This document shows positions 10,015 through 17,829 of a DNA stretch of 64,000 nucleotides, piece after piece. Made by a program: the position numbers and the translations under genes. The notes beneath the pieces are model-generated. The model was not told the DNA's origin, ran no database searches, and was given only the letters and a program-made list of their open reading frames with translations. The stretch lies in contig CAZVRZ010000005.1 in assembly GCA_964629965.1 (NCBI GenBank), positions 1 to 64,000 of the forward strand. Direction: 5' to 3'. The stretch's first letter is position 1, and every line of letters starts with the position of its first letter. Origin of the DNA: CAZVRZ01 sp964629965. GTDB taxonomy: Bacteria; Chloroflexota; Anaerolineae; Anaerolineales; UBA4823.

Positions 10015-11751
10015 ATGGATAAAGACGCCGCTTTGGGTTCTCGATTCGACTTGCTGTCCAGGTGGTTGATCCTGGCAATTTATATGCTGTTACCAGTGTT
10101 GTTCGCTTTTTTGGTCATGGGACCTTGGGCGAATCAATTAAGTAGCCTGCAATGGCGCGTGGCGATCTTTGCATTGTTCACGCTGGTGGGAACTTGTTGT
10201 GCTCGTAAGCTGCCTCAGCGAATTGCTGTACTCAATTGGAAAAAAGCCCTGGGTATCACGGCGCTGTTTTATGGCATTGTCTACAAGTTGGCTACTTTTC
10301 TCCCTGATGTGTCGACTTATCCCTGGTCTTTAGGCTGGTCTGAAGTCAGCCGTTATTATTATGCCTCATTGTTCTTTGCTCGCCAGACCTATGGTATGGA
10401 TACTCCGCCTAGCGTATTGCATCCCAGCCGGTATTTAATGCAATCGCTGCCTTTCCTGATTCCCGGACTGCCTCTGTGGTTTCACCGCCTCTGGCAGGTG
10501 TTCTTATGGTTTGGAATGTCATTGATAACCGGCCTGGCGTACCGCCATCGAGTTGGTGGCGGTTGGGCTTTCGTTATGTGGATCATTCTGAGCCTGTTCA
10601 TCGGGCCTGTTTATTACCATCTGCTGGTCATGGTTTTCTTGGTGATGTGGTGGGCCAATACAGGGCGTTTCGGGCGGACTTTCGTTGTTGTCTTTGTGGC
10701 CTCAGTATGGGCAGGAATCAGTCGGGTGAACTGGCTGCCTGTGCCCGGCTTGCTCGCTGCAGTTTTATATTTTCTCGAAATTCCTATCCAGGAAAAGTCC
10801 TGGTGGAAATATCTACTACCACCGATTGTCTGGACTGTGACTGGAAGCATCATTGGCTTGTTAACACAACAACTCTATGTTCTTTTGTCTGGGAATCCTG
10901 TCGAGCAATTTGGCTCGAGTTTCTCATCGGAATTGCTGTGGTATCGCTTATTCCCGAATGCCACTTATCCACTGGGCGTACTCCCTGCCTCGCTTTTGGT
11001 TTCATTGCCAGGCTTATTTGTCATAGGGGCGTTTTTCTTAAAGCGCCTGCGCTATTATTCTGCCTGGCGTCTGTTGGGCCTGGCCAGCATCTTGTCCGTG
11101 CTGTTGACCATGGGGGTTTTAGTTAGTTTGAAGATTGGCGGGGGGAGCAACTTGCACAACCTGGATGCTTATCTTATTGTTCTTTATGCGATCGGTGCCT
11201 ATTTGTATTGTGATCATTTCGTACCAGATAAGAAAACAACTCAACCTTTTCATCCAACCGTTTGGTTGTCTCTTATCGTATGGCTATTACCACTTGGGTT
11301 CACTTTGTCCGCAGGTGGGCCGCTTCCGCATTACGATCTGCAGCGCGCCAATCGAGATCTTGCGACAGTGATCACGGAACTGGAAAAGGCATCGCAAGAT
11401 GGCGAAGTTCTCCTGATCACCCAACGCCATCTTCTGGCGCTGGGTTGGGCCGACAATGTCCGACTTGTGCCAGATTATGAGGTGGTTTTCCTGATGGAGA
11501 TGGCCATGTCGGGTAATCGGCCTTATCTAGATAATTTTGAAAAAGATCTAAAAAGCCAGCGGTACAGCCTGATTCTGAGTGAGCCTTTTTCCCTCCAACT
11601 CCAGGGTCAGTATCATAGCTTTGGCGAGGAAAATGATGCCTGGGTATCGAATGTTTCAGATGTTGTGCTTTGTTATTACGAACCCATGCAAGATTTTCCT
11701 GAATACAATGTTCAATTATTTGCACCTCGCTTAGATCCTTGCATCCGATAG
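10015..11751 (+). CDS. Large polytopic membrane protein, probable GT-C glycosyltransferase
   Basis: A 578-residue protein with about 12 hydrophobic segments and a soluble C-terminal tail of some 120 residues. I do not recognise a named family. The first outer loop (GWSEVSRYYYASLFFARQTYG) holds the Glu/Asp-aromatic pattern common in GT-C transferases, and the following LHPSRYLMQSLPFLIPGLP resembles the juxtamembrane region of GT39-like proteins. It ends the first DPM1-like / UPF0104 / GT-C set, so it is the likely acceptor-side transferase. The ATG is eight bases after the previous stop. A new promoter lies after it, so it probably ends this transcription unit. Confidence 0.6.
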   Translation: MDKDAALGSRFDLLSRWLILAIYMLLPVLFAFLVMGPWANQLSSLQWRVAIFALFTLVGTCCARKLPQRIAVLNWKKALGITALFYGIVYKLATFLPDVSTYPWSLGWSEVSRYYYASLFFARQTYGMDTPPSVLHPSRYLMQSLPFLIPGLPLWFHRLWQVFLWFGMSLITGLAYRHRVGGGWAFVMWIILSLFIGPVYYHLLVMVFLVMWWANTGRFGRTFVVVFVASVWAGISRVNWLPVPGLLAAVLYFLEIPIQEKSWWKYLLPPIVWTVTGSIIGLLTQQLYVLLSGNPVEQFGSSFSSELLWYRLFPNATYPLGVLPASLLVSLPGLFVIGAFFLKRLRYYSAWRLLGLASILSVLLTMGVLVSLKIGGGSNLHNLDAYLIVLYAIGAYLYCDHFVPDKKTTQPFHPTVWLSLIVWLLPLGFTLSAGGPLPHYDLQRANRDLATVITELEKASQDGEVLLITQRHLLALGWADNVRLVPDYEVVFLMEMAMSGNRPYLDNFEKDLKSQRYSLILSEPFSLQLQGQYHSFGEENDAWVSNVSDVVLCYYEPMQDFPEYNVQLFAPRLDPCIR

Positions 11752-11832
11752 AGCGAAAATGCACCATAGCAGTCAACTTCTGTGGAGTAGATGCTCCTGA
11801 GAAAACAAGCGGTAAGAACAGATAACTTGAAA

Positions 11833-11841
11833 TGGTATAAT
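11833..11841 (+). promoter_or_regulatory. Extended -10 promoter before methyltransferase gene
   Basis: TGGTATAAT in the 134-base gap after the membrane-protein gene is a full TATAAT preceded by TGn, the extended -10 form recognised by housekeeping sigma factor. No good -35 is visible 17 bases upstream, which the extended motif can tolerate. Transcription would begin near 11848, about 38 bases before the ATG at 11886. The rest of the gap shows nothing else I can support. Confidence 0.6.
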
Positions 11842-11885
11842 AACCCCTCAATTTTTGAAACACACTGATTGTAAGGATGATTAGG

Positions 11886-12686
11886 ATGAAAATAGACTAC
11901 CAGGAAACGACCAATGACTTGTTAGCCCGTATTGATATCCATCAAAAGTATGGTGGTAAGAATATCGATGAATGGATGTTGAATTTATTGAAGGTTCAGA
12001 AAGGCATCAGTATCTTGGATGTCGGTTGTGGAGCTGGAAAACAGTGCTTCACATTCGACGATACCTTGCGGGGCGAGTGCGAGATCATTGGTGGGGATGT
12101 CTCTTCGGATTTGCTGGACCAGGCCCGAGTAGAAAATTCCAGGCGCGGCGCAAAGGTTCAATTTATTGAGCTGAATTTTAATAAGGAATTCCCTTTTGAA
12201 GCAGATCGTTTTAATTTGCTCTCTGCTTGTTTTACAATCTATTATGCAGAAAATATCCCCTTTACAATCAGCGAAATGCGTCGGGTGTTAAAACCCGGAG
12301 ACCGTCTTTTTACTACCGGCCCTATGCTCGAGAATAAGCGGCTTTTTTACGACATCATCCAAGAGGCAACCCAGAAACCGATACCTCCGATGCCTGGAAG
12401 TTCTCGATATGGCAGCATGATCCTTGACACGATCAAGGCGCAATTTGGCCACGTGGAAGTACATATTTTTGAAAATCCACTTACATTCTCTGAAGTGGAA
12501 CCTTTTATGGTATATACGCGAGCTTCTTTATCCGAAGATCGTAAATTATGGAAAAGCTTGTTCGATACAAAAGAGGATTATGAGCGTGTTATCTCTCAGA
12601 TAGAAACGGTCGCTAATCGTTATCTGGCTGATCATGGCGCTTTGGTCATGACAAAAGTTGTCGGTGGTTTTGTGGCCCACAAGTAA
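11886..12686 (+). CDS. Class I SAM-dependent methyltransferase
   Basis: A 266-residue Rossmann methyltransferase. Motif I is ILDVGCGAGKQ (about residues 42-52), the acidic end of strand 2 is IIGGDVSSD, and the post-motif MRRVLKPGDRLFTTGP is typical of Methyltransf_11-type enzymes. Substrate is not readable; in this locus a sugar O- or N-methylation is likely. Two in-frame ATGs exist (11877 and 11886). TAAGGA at 11872-11877 is correctly spaced only for 11886. It forms a two-gene unit with the deacetylase and is transcribed from its own extended -10 promoter. Confidence 0.82.
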   Translation: MKIDYQETTNDLLARIDIHQKYGGKNIDEWMLNLLKVQKGISILDVGCGAGKQCFTFDDTLRGECEIIGGDVSSDLLDQARVENSRRGAKVQFIELNFNKEFPFEADRFNLLSACFTIYYAENIPFTISEMRRVLKPGDRLFTTGPMLENKRLFYDIIQEATQKPIPPMPGSSRYGSMILDTIKAQFGHVEVHIFENPLTFSEVEPFMVYTRASLSEDRKLWKSLFDTKEDYERVISQIETVANRYLADHGALVMTKVVGGFVAHK

Positions 12687-12690
12687 TCTT

Positions 12691-13332
12691 ATGAGCATGG
12701 AATTTTTCGGAAAGCGTTTGTGTTTCGTAGGTGCTCATCCAGATGATATTGAATTGGGATGTGGAGCTTTTATCTCACAGGTCCATTCCAAAACAGATAT
12801 CATATGTGTAACTTTGTCAGATAACCAGGAAAACCCTCAACTCAACAACCTGGTTGCAGAGCACTACAACAGCATGACTTTATTAGGCGTGCCCCGTGAA
12901 AGAATCCGTTTGGAAGCTTTTACGACCCGCAAATTCCCTGACTCTCGCCAGGAGATTCTTGAGTATTTGTATCAAGTGAATAAAGAATACCGTCCCGACA
13001 TTGTATTTGTGCATACCCGCTCGGATATTCATCAAGATCACCAAACAACCACCGATGAGGTGCTGCGAGCCTTCCGGGGTGTAACCGCGCTTGGATTTGA
13101 TGTGATTCGGAGCAGCTATGGCTTTTTCCCTCATTTCTTGGTCGAGGTGACCGAAGAAGATGTGGAGCGAAAGTTGGCAGCATTGGCAGAGTACAAAACC
13201 TATAACGAAAAATATTATTTTGGCCCCGAACTGCTCCGTTCCATTATGATTCGGCACGGCTCATTGGCGGAATGTCATTATGCTGAGGGTTTTGATATCT
13301 TGCGTGTTGTTGGAAAATTTCGAGCTGGTTGA
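12691..13332 (+). CDS. PIG-L / LmbE family deacetylase
   Basis: Zinc-dependent amidohydrolase of 213 residues with the family signature AHPDDIELGCG near residues 14-24 (metal ligands His and Asp) and the second metal motif HTRSDIHQDH around residue 110. Members remove the N-acetyl group from GlcNAc on nucleotide, inositol or lipid-linked intermediates. An upstream TTG at 12658 would overlap the methyltransferase; ATG 12691 puts the HPDD strand at the normal distance from the N-terminus. It probably unmasks an amine on a HexNAc residue of the glycan, perhaps with the preceding methyltransferase as partner. Substrate unknown. Confidence 0.87.
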   Translation: MSMEFFGKRLCFVGAHPDDIELGCGAFISQVHSKTDIICVTLSDNQENPQLNNLVAEHYNSMTLLGVPRERIRLEAFTTRKFPDSRQEILEYLYQVNKEYRPDIVFVHTRSDIHQDHQTTTDEVLRAFRGVTALGFDVIRSSYGFFPHFLVEVTEEDVERKLAALAEYKTYNEKYYFGPELLRSIMIRHGSLAECHYAEGFDILRVVGKFRAG

Positions 13333-13360
13333 TTTCAAAGCGATGCTCATCGATTCGGCT

Positions 13361-13378
13361 TGACCCGTTTTGGGGTCA
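13361..13378. other. Short inverted repeat in intergenic gap
   Basis: TGACCC and GGGTCA form a perfect six-base-pair stem with loop GTTTTG, 28 bases after the deacetylase stop. No T-run follows, so it is a weak terminator candidate at best. The rest of the 161-base gap is taken by the promoter and palindrome at 13452-13495. Confidence 0.3.
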
Positions 13379-13451
13379 TTCAATAGGGGCGAAGTTCATC
13401 TCTTTCTCCTATTTTCTTGTGCTTCTTTAACGACTTTGTTCGATTTCGCTC

Positions 13452-13479
13452 TTGACCCTTTCGCAATCGGGTTTATAAT
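13452..13479 (+). promoter_or_regulatory. Sigma-70-type promoter of regulator/ABC exporter operon
   Basis: TTGACC (13452-13457) and a perfect TATAAT (13474-13479) are separated by 16 bases. Transcription should start near 13486, only about eight bases before the ATG at 13494, so the mRNA would be leaderless or nearly so, and no Shine-Dalgarno sequence is present. It would drive the regulator, exporter 1 and, given very short gaps, possibly genes far downstream. Confidence 0.75.
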
Positions 13480-13495
13480 TCAACGGTTGAATTAT
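13475..13495. promoter_or_regulatory. Perfect palindromic operator over -10 and start codon
   Basis: Two 10-base arms, ATAATTCAAC (13475-13484) and GTTGAATTAT (13486-13495), are exact reverse complements around a single G at 13485. The left arm shares five bases with the -10 box; the right arm runs into the ATG at 13494. A dimeric winged-helix protein bound here would block RNA polymerase. The gene it overlaps encodes such a protein, so negative autoregulation is the simplest reading. Confidence 0.7.
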
Positions 13496-13994
13496 GAAAA
13501 TGGAAACTTCACCCGAACCAATTCGTGACATGGCTCTATTGGAGCAGATCGAGTGTGATCCTGATGTGACTCAAGCCACACTGGCTACCCGTTTGGGGAT
13601 CGCGGTTGGAACTGTTAACTGGCATCTTAAGCGGCTAGTTGCTAAGGGATATATCAAGGTAAAACGCGCCGAACGGCGCAAGCTAAAATATATCATTACG
13701 CCTGAGGGAATTGCATTGCGGGCTCGTCTTACTATTGATTATATCGACCAATCGATGCTTCTTTATCGAAGTACTCGCCAGCGTGTTCGGGATCTGCTCG
13801 TAGAAATCCGACAGGCTGGTTATGATGATGTACATATCAGTGGGGATGGCGACATTGCCGATATATGTAAATTAACCTGCCTGGAACAGGGTATTCGCAT
13901 GCGTGAGAAAGATGATGGACCCGTTCTAACAATTAAGGGAGTAAAAGTGATCTCCAACTTGCGTTCGATCGCAGATATGGAAGCCATTAAATAA
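13494..13994 (+). CDS. Winged-helix (EPS-associated, MarR-like) transcriptional regulator
   Basis: A 166-residue DNA-binding protein. Residues 15-75 form a winged helix: MALLEQIECDPDVTQATLA, the recognition-helix region AVGTVNWHLKRLVAKGYI, and a wing with RAERRKLKYIITPEG. The continuation ALRARLTIDYIDQSM matches the pattern of EPS-associated MarR-type regulators found in polysaccharide loci. The C-terminal half (residues 90-166) includes YDDVHISGDGDIADICKL and may be a sensor domain; I do not recognise its ligand. A second ATG lies at 13500. It begins the exporter 1 operon, is spaced two bases from wzm, and probably binds the palindrome over its own promoter. Confidence 0.8.
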   Translation: MKMETSPEPIRDMALLEQIECDPDVTQATLATRLGIAVGTVNWHLKRLVAKGYIKVKRAERRKLKYIITPEGIALRARLTIDYIDQSMLLYRSTRQRVRDLLVEIRQAGYDDVHISGDGDIADICKLTCLEQGIRMREKDDGPVLTIKGVKVISNLRSIADMEAIK

Positions 13995-13996
13995 AT

Positions 13997-14872
13997 ATGG
14001 GCTCAACTGTTTCGTCACCCTCGGTAAAAGAAGAAGTGCTTTATATTCGCCCATCGAGTGGGTTGGCAACTTTGAATTTGCGCGATCTATGGGTTTATCG
14101 CGAGTTAATATATTTTCTCACCTGGCGTGATTTGCGCGTACGTTACAAGCAAACTGCTCTAGGCGCTTCTTGGGCGATCATCCAGCCGGTGATGCAAATG
14201 GTTATTTTCACCTTGCTGTTTGGCAGCATGGCTAAACTTTCATCTGATGGCGTTCCTTATCCTATCTTTAACTTCACGGCTTTATTGCCGTGGGGACTTT
14301 TTTCAAAGGCATTAACCGACGCAGGACGTTCTCTGGTTAATAACCGTAATATGATCACCAAGGTTTATTTTCCGCGCTTGGTGATCCCAATTGCCTCTGT
14401 ATTAGGCGGCGTTGTGGATTTCTGCATTGCATTCCTGGTGCTGGTGGGGTTGATCCTCTATTATCATTTCAAGGCGGGCAGTGGATATCAATTCGTTTGG
14501 TCTCCGGTGTTATTGGTGTTGCCTTTATTGCTTGCCCTGGCTTTGATAACAGCTCTGGGTGTTAGTTTGTGGTTATCGGCCTTGAATGTGATCTATCGGG
14601 ATGTCGGGCATGTTTTACCATTCCTTACCCAATTATGGTTTTTTATCACGCCCATTGTGTATTCATCATCGGAAGTATCAGAGAGTTTACGCCCATTTTA
14701 TGCTTTAAATCCAATGACAGGTGTAGTAGAGGGATTCCGGTGGGCATTGTTAGGAACACAGACGGCTCCGGGCGTGATGTTAGGGGTTTCAACCTTGGTT
14801 TCATTGATTGTGCTGGTCACAGGTTTGTTCTATTTCCGTCGGATGGAACGTACTTTTGCGGATGAGATTTAA
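13997..14872 (+). CDS. wzm: ABC-2 polysaccharide exporter permease (Wzm), exporter 1
   Basis: Membrane component of 291 residues with six hydrophobic segments. The cytoplasmic N-terminus leads into the amphipathic LWVYRELIYFLTWRDLRVRYKQTALG, the gate-helix region typical of Wzm/KpsM/TagG permeases, and then GASWAIIQPVMQMVIF. Late segments NPMTGVVEGFRWALLG are also family hallmarks. It pairs with the ATPase encoded next, whose start overlaps this stop (TAATG). It exports a finished polyprenyl-linked glycan. Family certainty is high; cargo is unknown. Confidence 0.9.
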   Translation: MGSTVSSPSVKEEVLYIRPSSGLATLNLRDLWVYRELIYFLTWRDLRVRYKQTALGASWAIIQPVMQMVIFTLLFGSMAKLSSDGVPYPIFNFTALLPWGLFSKALTDAGRSLVNNRNMITKVYFPRLVIPIASVLGGVVDFCIAFLVLVGLILYYHFKAGSGYQFVWSPVLLVLPLLLALALITALGVSLWLSALNVIYRDVGHVLPFLTQLWFFITPIVYSSSEVSESLRPFYALNPMTGVVEGFRWALLGTQTAPGVMLGVSTLVSLIVLVTGLFYFRRMERTFADEI

Positions 14873-16185
14873 TGAGCGCTATTGCTATTCGCGTCGAAAA
14901 GCTTGCTAAGAAATATCGTATTGGATTGAATACCGAAGGCGGTTTAGACCGCCATTATCGCACCCTCACCGACACTCTGTCCGGAGCAGTTAAAATTCCT
15001 TGGCGAGCGACTCGTGATTTGTTTCGGCGTGTCTCCGGGCGCGGGGAAGATTCGGCTGGACAGACGAACATTGTTTGGGCGCTCCAGGATATTTCCTTCG
15101 AGATATGTAAAGGTCAGGTGATCGGGATCATTGGTCGGAATGGCGCTGGCAAAAGTACTTTGCTAAAGATCTTGTCGCGTGTCACAGAGCCTACCCAAGG
15201 CTTTGCGGAAATTCATGGTCGCGTGGGCGCCCTGCTGGAAGTGGGAACTGGTTTTCATCCCGAATTGACAGGAAGAGAAAATATATATTTAAATGGCGCT
15301 ATACTCGGGATGAAGCGTATTGAAATTGAGCGCAAATTTGATGAGATCGTTGCTTTTTCTGAAATTGATAAATTTATTGATACACCAGTCAAGCGTTATT
15401 CCAGTGGTATGTATTTGCGGTTGGCTTTTGCCGTTGCGGCGCATCTCGAACCCGAGATTTTAGTGGTCGATGAAGTCTTAGCAGTAGGGGATGCTGAATT
15501 TCAACGCAAATGCTTGGGTAAAATGAGTGACGTAGCCCAAGAAGGACGTACAGTCTTATTTGTCAGCCATAATATGTCGGCAATCTTACGCCTCACTGAA
15601 GAAACAATTGTTCTTGATCGAGGTCGCCTGGTTTACCGGTCAGCCACACCGCAGGCGGTAGATTATTACATGGCGTCTGGTTTTTCAAATGCTGGCGAAA
15701 AAGTCTGGTTGCCAGATGAAGTTCCCCAAGATGCTGCCCCTTTCCATCCTATTGCTTTACGCGTGCGCAATAAGTATGATCAAGTGGTAGATACCCTCCG
15801 ATCTACCGAGCCAGTTACTATAGAAATTGAATATGTTCTCGACAGCGATTTGACAGGATTGCGGGTGGGTATCTACCTGCTGACCATCAGAGGCGAGTAT
15901 GTGTTCACTTCCTTCGATACGGATAACCCCGAACAGTTTGAACGCATGGGTATCCGCCGGGCAGGACATTACCTGAGCCGCTGTGTGATTCCTGCTGATT
16001 ATCTAAATGATGGGCGATATGTTCTGGCGGTGAACGCCAGTACGTTTCGGATCAAGCGATATTTTCAAGATGAGCACGCTCTTGCTATTAGCATTGATGG
16101 AACTGGCGCTCCAGGAAAGCAATGGCCGGAGCCTCGTCTTGGCCCTGTTCGCCCCGCATTAGTTTGGGAGATAATTACCAAGTAA
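14872..16185 (+). CDS. wzt: ABC polysaccharide exporter ATPase (Wzt) with C-terminal carbohydrate-type domain, exporter 1
   Basis: ATPase of 437 residues. Walker A GRNGAGKST lies near residues 87-95, the signature region is KRYSSGMYLRLAFAVAAHLEP and Walker B is EILVVDEVL. An extra segment of about 40 residues (TDTLSGAVKIPWRATRDLFR) precedes the ATPase core. Residues from about 270 form a Wzt C-terminal beta domain (HPIALRVRNKYDQ through RYVLAVNASTFRIKRY), the part that in E. coli O8/O9a and Raoultella Wzt recognises the modified end of the glycan. The presence of this domain suggests export of a terminated polymer, with neighbouring methyltransferases as capping candidates. Confidence 0.9.
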   Translation: MSAIAIRVEKLAKKYRIGLNTEGGLDRHYRTLTDTLSGAVKIPWRATRDLFRRVSGRGEDSAGQTNIVWALQDISFEICKGQVIGIIGRNGAGKSTLLKILSRVTEPTQGFAEIHGRVGALLEVGTGFHPELTGRENIYLNGAILGMKRIEIERKFDEIVAFSEIDKFIDTPVKRYSSGMYLRLAFAVAAHLEPEILVVDEVLAVGDAEFQRKCLGKMSDVAQEGRTVLFVSHNMSAILRLTEETIVLDRGRLVYRSATPQAVDYYMASGFSNAGEKVWLPDEVPQDAAPFHPIALRVRNKYDQVVDTLRSTEPVTIEIEYVLDSDLTGLRVGIYLLTIRGEYVFTSFDTDNPEQFERMGIRRAGHYLSRCVIPADYLNDGRYVLAVNASTFRIKRYFQDEHALAISIDGTGAPGKQWPEPRLGPVRPALVWEIITK

Positions 16186-16186
16186 T

Positions 16187-17809
16187 ATGAATCCGTTGAA
16201 TAAATCTTATCTGAAAAAGATATTGGGGGAATTACCACTGGCGCCAGAAATTTACTGGTATTTACGCCAGCCTGGTGCGCCGGTCACCGCCAAGTTCGAT
16301 TTGACTCGTCTAAAAGAACAAATTCCTACCTGGCGGGCTGAGGCAGAAGCTTCCCCTTATCGTACTCAACCGGGCAAACGAGTGCTTTTATTTGGGGTTC
16401 AGCGGTATTGGGTTGAGCATATTGCCTTGTTAGGCATAACATTGGCAGGTCTTGGAAACGAAGTAACCGTAGCCTTTGCTCCTTATGAAGCCTGGTATAA
16501 AGATATTGATCATTTTGATGCTCGTCGCCAGCACCAATATGCATTAAATATCCTTCGAGAAATGGAACCTTTTGTTAGGATAACTTCTTTTTTTCGCAGC
16601 AATCACAACCTTCCTGCATTACCGGCTGATGTGGATCAGGCGATTCAACAGGTTGCTTTGCGTGATACCCAATATACCCTTCAGGTTGAAGACGTTGGCA
16701 CTGATAATGATCTGTATCGTATGCGTTTAGAACGAAATCGCCGGGCCGCTTTAGCTGGGTATGAATGGCTACGTGACAACCTGTATGATGTAGTGCTCTT
16801 GCCTAATGGAACCATTTTGGAAATGGGCGCCCTCTATCAGGTGGCTTTAGCCTTGAAACTTCCTGTAGTTACCTACGAGTTTGGCGAGCAGCATAACCGT
16901 TTATGGTTGGCGCAAAATGGTGAGGTGATGCGCCAGGAAACAAATGAAATGTGGCAAGCTCTAAAAAGCCAGCCTTTGTCGGACGAACAACGACAGCAGG
17001 TACAACAGTTGTTTGCAGCCCGCCAGCGCGCCAGCCTGTGGGAGAATTTTGCCCGGCGATGGCAAGGAACCCCCAGCGCAGGAGGTGATCAGGTGCGGCA
17101 AAAGTTACAGTTGGACGCCCGCCCTATTGCCTTGTTAGCTACCAATGTGATCGGCGACAGCCTGACTTTAGGCCGGCAGATCTTTAGCGATTCGATGACG
17201 GAATGGATCCAACGCACAGTACAATTTTTCGCAGGACAACCTCATGTTCAATTCGTTATTCGTATACACCCAGGAGAGTTGGTTACCAAGGGTCCCTCTG
17301 TTGCTGGGGTGGTCTTGCGTGCTTTATCATTACCGGAAGATGAAAGCGGTATTGCTGCTCTTCCCGAACACATTCACCTTGTTGCCGCTGATGCGCAGGT
17401 GAACACCTACGATATTGTTGAAATCGCCGATCTTGGCTTGGTATATACAACTACGGTTGGAATGGAAATGGCTATGAGCGGATTACCGGTCATCGTAGTG
17501 GGAAATACCCATTACCGGGCCAAAGGGTTTACTCTCGATCCGGAGAGCTGGGATGGATATTTTGAGCTGCTAAGCCGCGCGTTACTTCAACCGGCTCAGT
17601 TTAGGCCTATGCGCGACCAGGTAGAACAGGCTTGGCATTATGCTTATCGCTTCTTTTTCAACTATCCTCATCCGTTCCCGTGGCATTTGTTACATCTCAA
17701 GGACGATCTCAAGGCGTGGCCTGTAGAGCGTGTGCTTAGTGAAGAAGGCCAGCTTCAATTCGGGAAAACTTTCCGTTATCTGACAGGAGAAACTGTACGG
17801 TGGGCATAA
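16187..17809 (+). CDS. GT-B capsule-type glycosyltransferase
   Basis: A 540-residue soluble protein with two Rossmann-like halves. The N-terminal half has KRVLLFGVQRYWVEHIALLG and VVLLPNGTILEMGALYQVA. The C-terminal half has QFVIRIHPGELVTKG and later DLGLVYTTTVGMEMAMSGLPV, the His-Pro plus Thr-Thr-x-Gly-x-Glu pattern of Capsule_synth (KpsC/KpsS) and CDP-glycerol transferase-like enzymes. It resembles the proteins encoded at 33802 and 26716 in this layout. It sits directly after exporter 1. Donor unknown; a CMP-nonulosonate or a UDP-sugar are both possible. Confidence 0.65.
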   Translation: MNPLNKSYLKKILGELPLAPEIYWYLRQPGAPVTAKFDLTRLKEQIPTWRAEAEASPYRTQPGKRVLLFGVQRYWVEHIALLGITLAGLGNEVTVAFAPYEAWYKDIDHFDARRQHQYALNILREMEPFVRITSFFRSNHNLPALPADVDQAIQQVALRDTQYTLQVEDVGTDNDLYRMRLERNRRAALAGYEWLRDNLYDVVLLPNGTILEMGALYQVALALKLPVVTYEFGEQHNRLWLAQNGEVMRQETNEMWQALKSQPLSDEQRQQVQQLFAARQRASLWENFARRWQGTPSAGGDQVRQKLQLDARPIALLATNVIGDSLTLGRQIFSDSMTEWIQRTVQFFAGQPHVQFVIRIHPGELVTKGPSVAGVVLRALSLPEDESGIAALPEHIHLVAADAQVNTYDIVEIADLGLVYTTTVGMEMAMSGLPVIVVGNTHYRAKGFTLDPESWDGYFELLSRALLQPAQFRPMRDQVEQAWHYAYRFFFNYPHPFPWHLLHLKDDLKAWPVERVLSEEGQLQFGKTFRYLTGETVRWA

Positions 17810-17829
17810 ATGATCAGGAAAACAATCGC

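Noticed and set aside
10476..11126. 216-residue + strand frame inside the membrane-protein gene at 10015
   Set aside because: Out-of-frame shadow with Cys/Arg-rich, non-family composition; the gene at 10015 explains the region fully.
13361..13378. Six-base-pair hairpin considered as the terminator of the deacetylase gene
   Set aside because: No T-run follows and the stem is short; kept only as a low-confidence inverted repeat.
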